Assembly (NCBI GenBank): GCA_012728785.1
Contig: JAAYEK010000229.1
Span: forward strand, 1 to 36,740
Source: Bacillota bacterium
GTDB taxonomy: Bacteria > Bacillota > UBA4882 > UBA8346
Direction: 5' to 3'
DNA length: 36,740 nucleotides
Part shown: positions 35,242 through 36,740 of the stretch, piece after piece
Numbering within the stretch: position 1 is the stretch's first letter
Layout of the letters: every line of letters begins with the position of its first letter
Translations under genes and position numbers: made by a program
The notes under the pieces: generated by a model
Databases searched by the model: none
The model's input: the letters and a program-made list of their open reading frames with translations, nothing else
Told to the model about the DNA's origin: nothing

Positions 35242-36740
35242 AAAAATTAATACTACCTAATTTTTCAAATAACAATTGCTCCATTTTTTTTATTTTGTCA
35301 AAACTAGCAATATAATCTTTTCCAAATAAGTATTGCTTTTGTTCAAATTTTTCAAATATAACTCCTAATAAGCCCCGCCATGCTTCCACTGTAGTATCAA
35401 TCATCTGTATTGTTCCATTTTTTGAGATATTAGCATATTCATTTTGATAATTAATCAGTATATCTTTCAATTGTACCCTTCGCGAAATAATATTCCATAC
35501 TTTCCAATCTAAAACCATTTTCAGATCGTAACCTTTAAAACAAGGGCTCGCTTGATTCAGGTAAAGGGTTTCTTGATTACAAATAGTCATCAGTTCATCC
35601 AATGCCTCAAAACCATGTAATATTTTATCTCCTTTATCGTATTGAGCTGGTTGTGAATTATTTTTAATCATTAATGAAACTTTTTCCTTAAGATTAAATT
35701 CCTTAATCAAATTTTCAGTTTTAATATCAATGGTGGTATAGTATAAATCAACATTAAAAGCATGTTGTAAGTCATCTTTTTTAACAACTCCCACTGATTT
35801 GTTTTTAGCATAGGGGATAAAATTGCTGTTAAGAGTATAGGGCATTTCTACATAATACAGCATTTGCGAGTCATAGGCCACTGCCATAAAAGTATGTAGG
35901 TCTTTGGCCATATCTTCCGGCGTTTCGGTTACTTCGAAATCGAAATCAATAAAATTTTTATGAAAGGGAAGTTTCTTGTTGTATGTTTTAATAATAGGCA
36001 ACTTACCCTGATCTAATAGTTTTTCGATTGCGCCGAGGCTTTGAAATCCTTCCCCTTTGATAATTTCGGCATGATACACATCGTTTAAATCCGGAAAATT
36101 ATTTACATCAATATTGTAGATTTCTCCACTAGAATTTATTATCAAACTGAACGAGATATCGTTAAGAAACATATGTGAGTAATCTTTAAAGTTTGAGATA
36201 TTACGTTTCATAGTATAATAAAGCATCAATACATTACAATTCATGTTCTGAGCAAGCGGATCGATATCACCATCTCTCGTGAAAAAATAGTCGATTTCCA
36301 AATTTTTTTCAAAATGTGATGGTAATTTTTCCGGTTCGACGTAAGACCGTCGTTTTGATGCAAGTTCAGCCAGATCTGAAATCGTCGGATGTTTGATCAA
36401 ATCTTCAAGTGTTAACCCATAATCCTTTAATTTAGCGATAATCTGTACTGCTTTTAGCGAATCGCCGCCTAGATCATAAAATCTATCAAATCTACTGATC
36501 TGTAATATCCCTAGAACATCCCGCCACACTTGCCTAATCACTGTTTCAGTACTGTCTTTCACATCATCAAAGTTCGTATTGTCTCCAGTTTCCCTTCTTT
36601 TCTCATTCAAACTCTCGCCACCGGCGGCCTTTAACAACCGACGGTCCACTTTTCCGGTAAAGGTCAACGGTAAAGCGGTAAGCTTAATGAAGGAACCGGG
36701 CATCATATAATCGGGCAACCGTTCCCGGAGATGCTCCAAT
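35240..36740 (-). CDS. NRPS-like protein, 3' part: A-domain end, carrier domain, C39/BtrH-like Cys-His domain (partial)
   Basis: The gene runs off the right edge. Visible residues begin in the adenylation-domain C-terminus (LRERLPDYMMPGSF, then the A10 motif TGKVDRRLL). A peptidyl-carrier domain follows with FYDLGGDSLKAVQII, Ser94 being the phosphopantetheine site. From about residue 145 comes a 350-residue domain that I read as papain-like of the C39/BtrH type: MNCNVLMLYYT with Cys168, a linker rich in aromatic strands, then LHTFMAVAYDSQMLYYVE with His282 and Asp290. Its helical tail is WRGLLGVIFEKF. BtrH transfers an acyl group from a carrier protein to an amine, so off-loading or trans-acylation is a reasonable role. 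No thioesterase is present. Coding signal continues past TGA 35240 (see the broken extension). Confidence 0.78.
   Translation of the reverse strand, partial: LEHLRERLPDYMMPGSFIKLTALPLTFTGKVDRRLLKAAGGESLNEKRRETGDNTNFDDVKDSTETVIRQVWRDVLGILQISRFDRFYDLGGDSLKAVQIIAKLKDYGLTLEDLIKHPTISDLAELASKRRSYVEPEKLPSHFEKNLEIDYFFTRDGDIDPLAQNMNCNVLMLYYTMKRNISNFKDYSHMFLNDISFSLIINSSGEIYNIDVNNFPDLNDVYHAEIIKGEGFQSLGAIEKLLDQGKLPIIKTYNKKLPFHKNFIDFDFEVTETPEDMAKDLHTFMAVAYDSQMLYYVEMPYTLNSNFIPYAKNKSVGVVKKDDLQHAFNVDLYYTTIDIKTENLIKEFNLKEKVSLMIKNNSQPAQYDKGDKILHGFEALDELMTICNQETLYLNQASPCFKGYDLKMVLDWKVWNIISRRVQLKDILINYQNEYANISKNGTIQMIDTTVEAWRGLLGVIFEKFEQKQYLFGKDYIASFDKIKKMEQLLFEKLGSINF

Overview
The window looks like chromosomal DNA of a low-to-moderate-GC, endospore-forming Firmicute, probably anaerobic and of the Clostridia/Limnochordia/Desulfotomaculum type. 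The evidence is a complete gerA-type germinant-receptor operon with a sigma-G-like promoter, strong AGGAGG ribosome sites, TTG/GTG starts, and a csaB/tagA-like envelope cluster next to ligA-gatCAB. This placement is inference; there is no rRNA or marker gene to fix the genus. I see no tRNA, rRNA, CRISPR array or complete insertion sequence.

Layout. (1) Bases 1-5160 are a visibly AT-rich island on the minus strand: an AIPR-family protein with an N-terminal nuclease-like D...QxK motif, a small unknown protein, and a membrane KAP P-loop NTPase closed by a terminator. This is a candidate three-gene defence module. (2) Bases 5160-7330 are mostly non-coding: a G-quadruplex-type C-run, a palindrome before a small unknown gene (5682-6152), a 14-unit 21-bp tandem repeat, and two gene relics. 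(3) Bases 7331-15936 encode a giant cyclic beta-1,2-glucan synthase (GT84 plus GH94) on the plus strand, split by a one-base frameshift in a T-run. (4) Bases 16106-20340 hold gerA-gerC-gerB plus a small membrane protein, read leftward from a sigma-G-like promoter. (5) Bases 20510-30907, all minus strand, are ligA, gatC, gatA, gatB, a DUF4330 protein, an O-antigen ligase/polymerase-like protein, csaB, a tagA-like glycosyltransferase and a YitT-type membrane protein. (6) Bases 31123-36740, minus strand, hold a GNAT acetyltransferase and then the distal end of a biosynthetic operon: an NRPS-like protein (A-domain end, carrier domain, C39/BtrH-like Cys-His domain), a TGGKDS PP-loop enzyme, and a lipoprotein C45-type Ntn hydrolase, ending in a strong terminator.

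How the genes fit together. Region 5 joins housekeeping (DNA sealing, Gln-tRNA amidation) with cell-wall polymer assembly: TagA-like transfer, polymerisation or ligation by the Wzy/WaaL-like protein, and CsaB pyruvylation, which commonly anchors S-layer proteins. Region 6 suggests a carrier-bound acyl or aminoacyl intermediate that a PP-loop enzyme activates or modifies and a papain-like domain transfers or releases, with a C45 acyltransferase/amidase acting outside the membrane. The best candidates for undescribed biology are region 6, the AIPR-KAP island, and the 21-bp array, whose unit junctions form compensated dyads. Two large genes (glucan synthase and NRPS-like) are each broken at a five-T run, so assembly error must be excluded before calling them pseudogenes.
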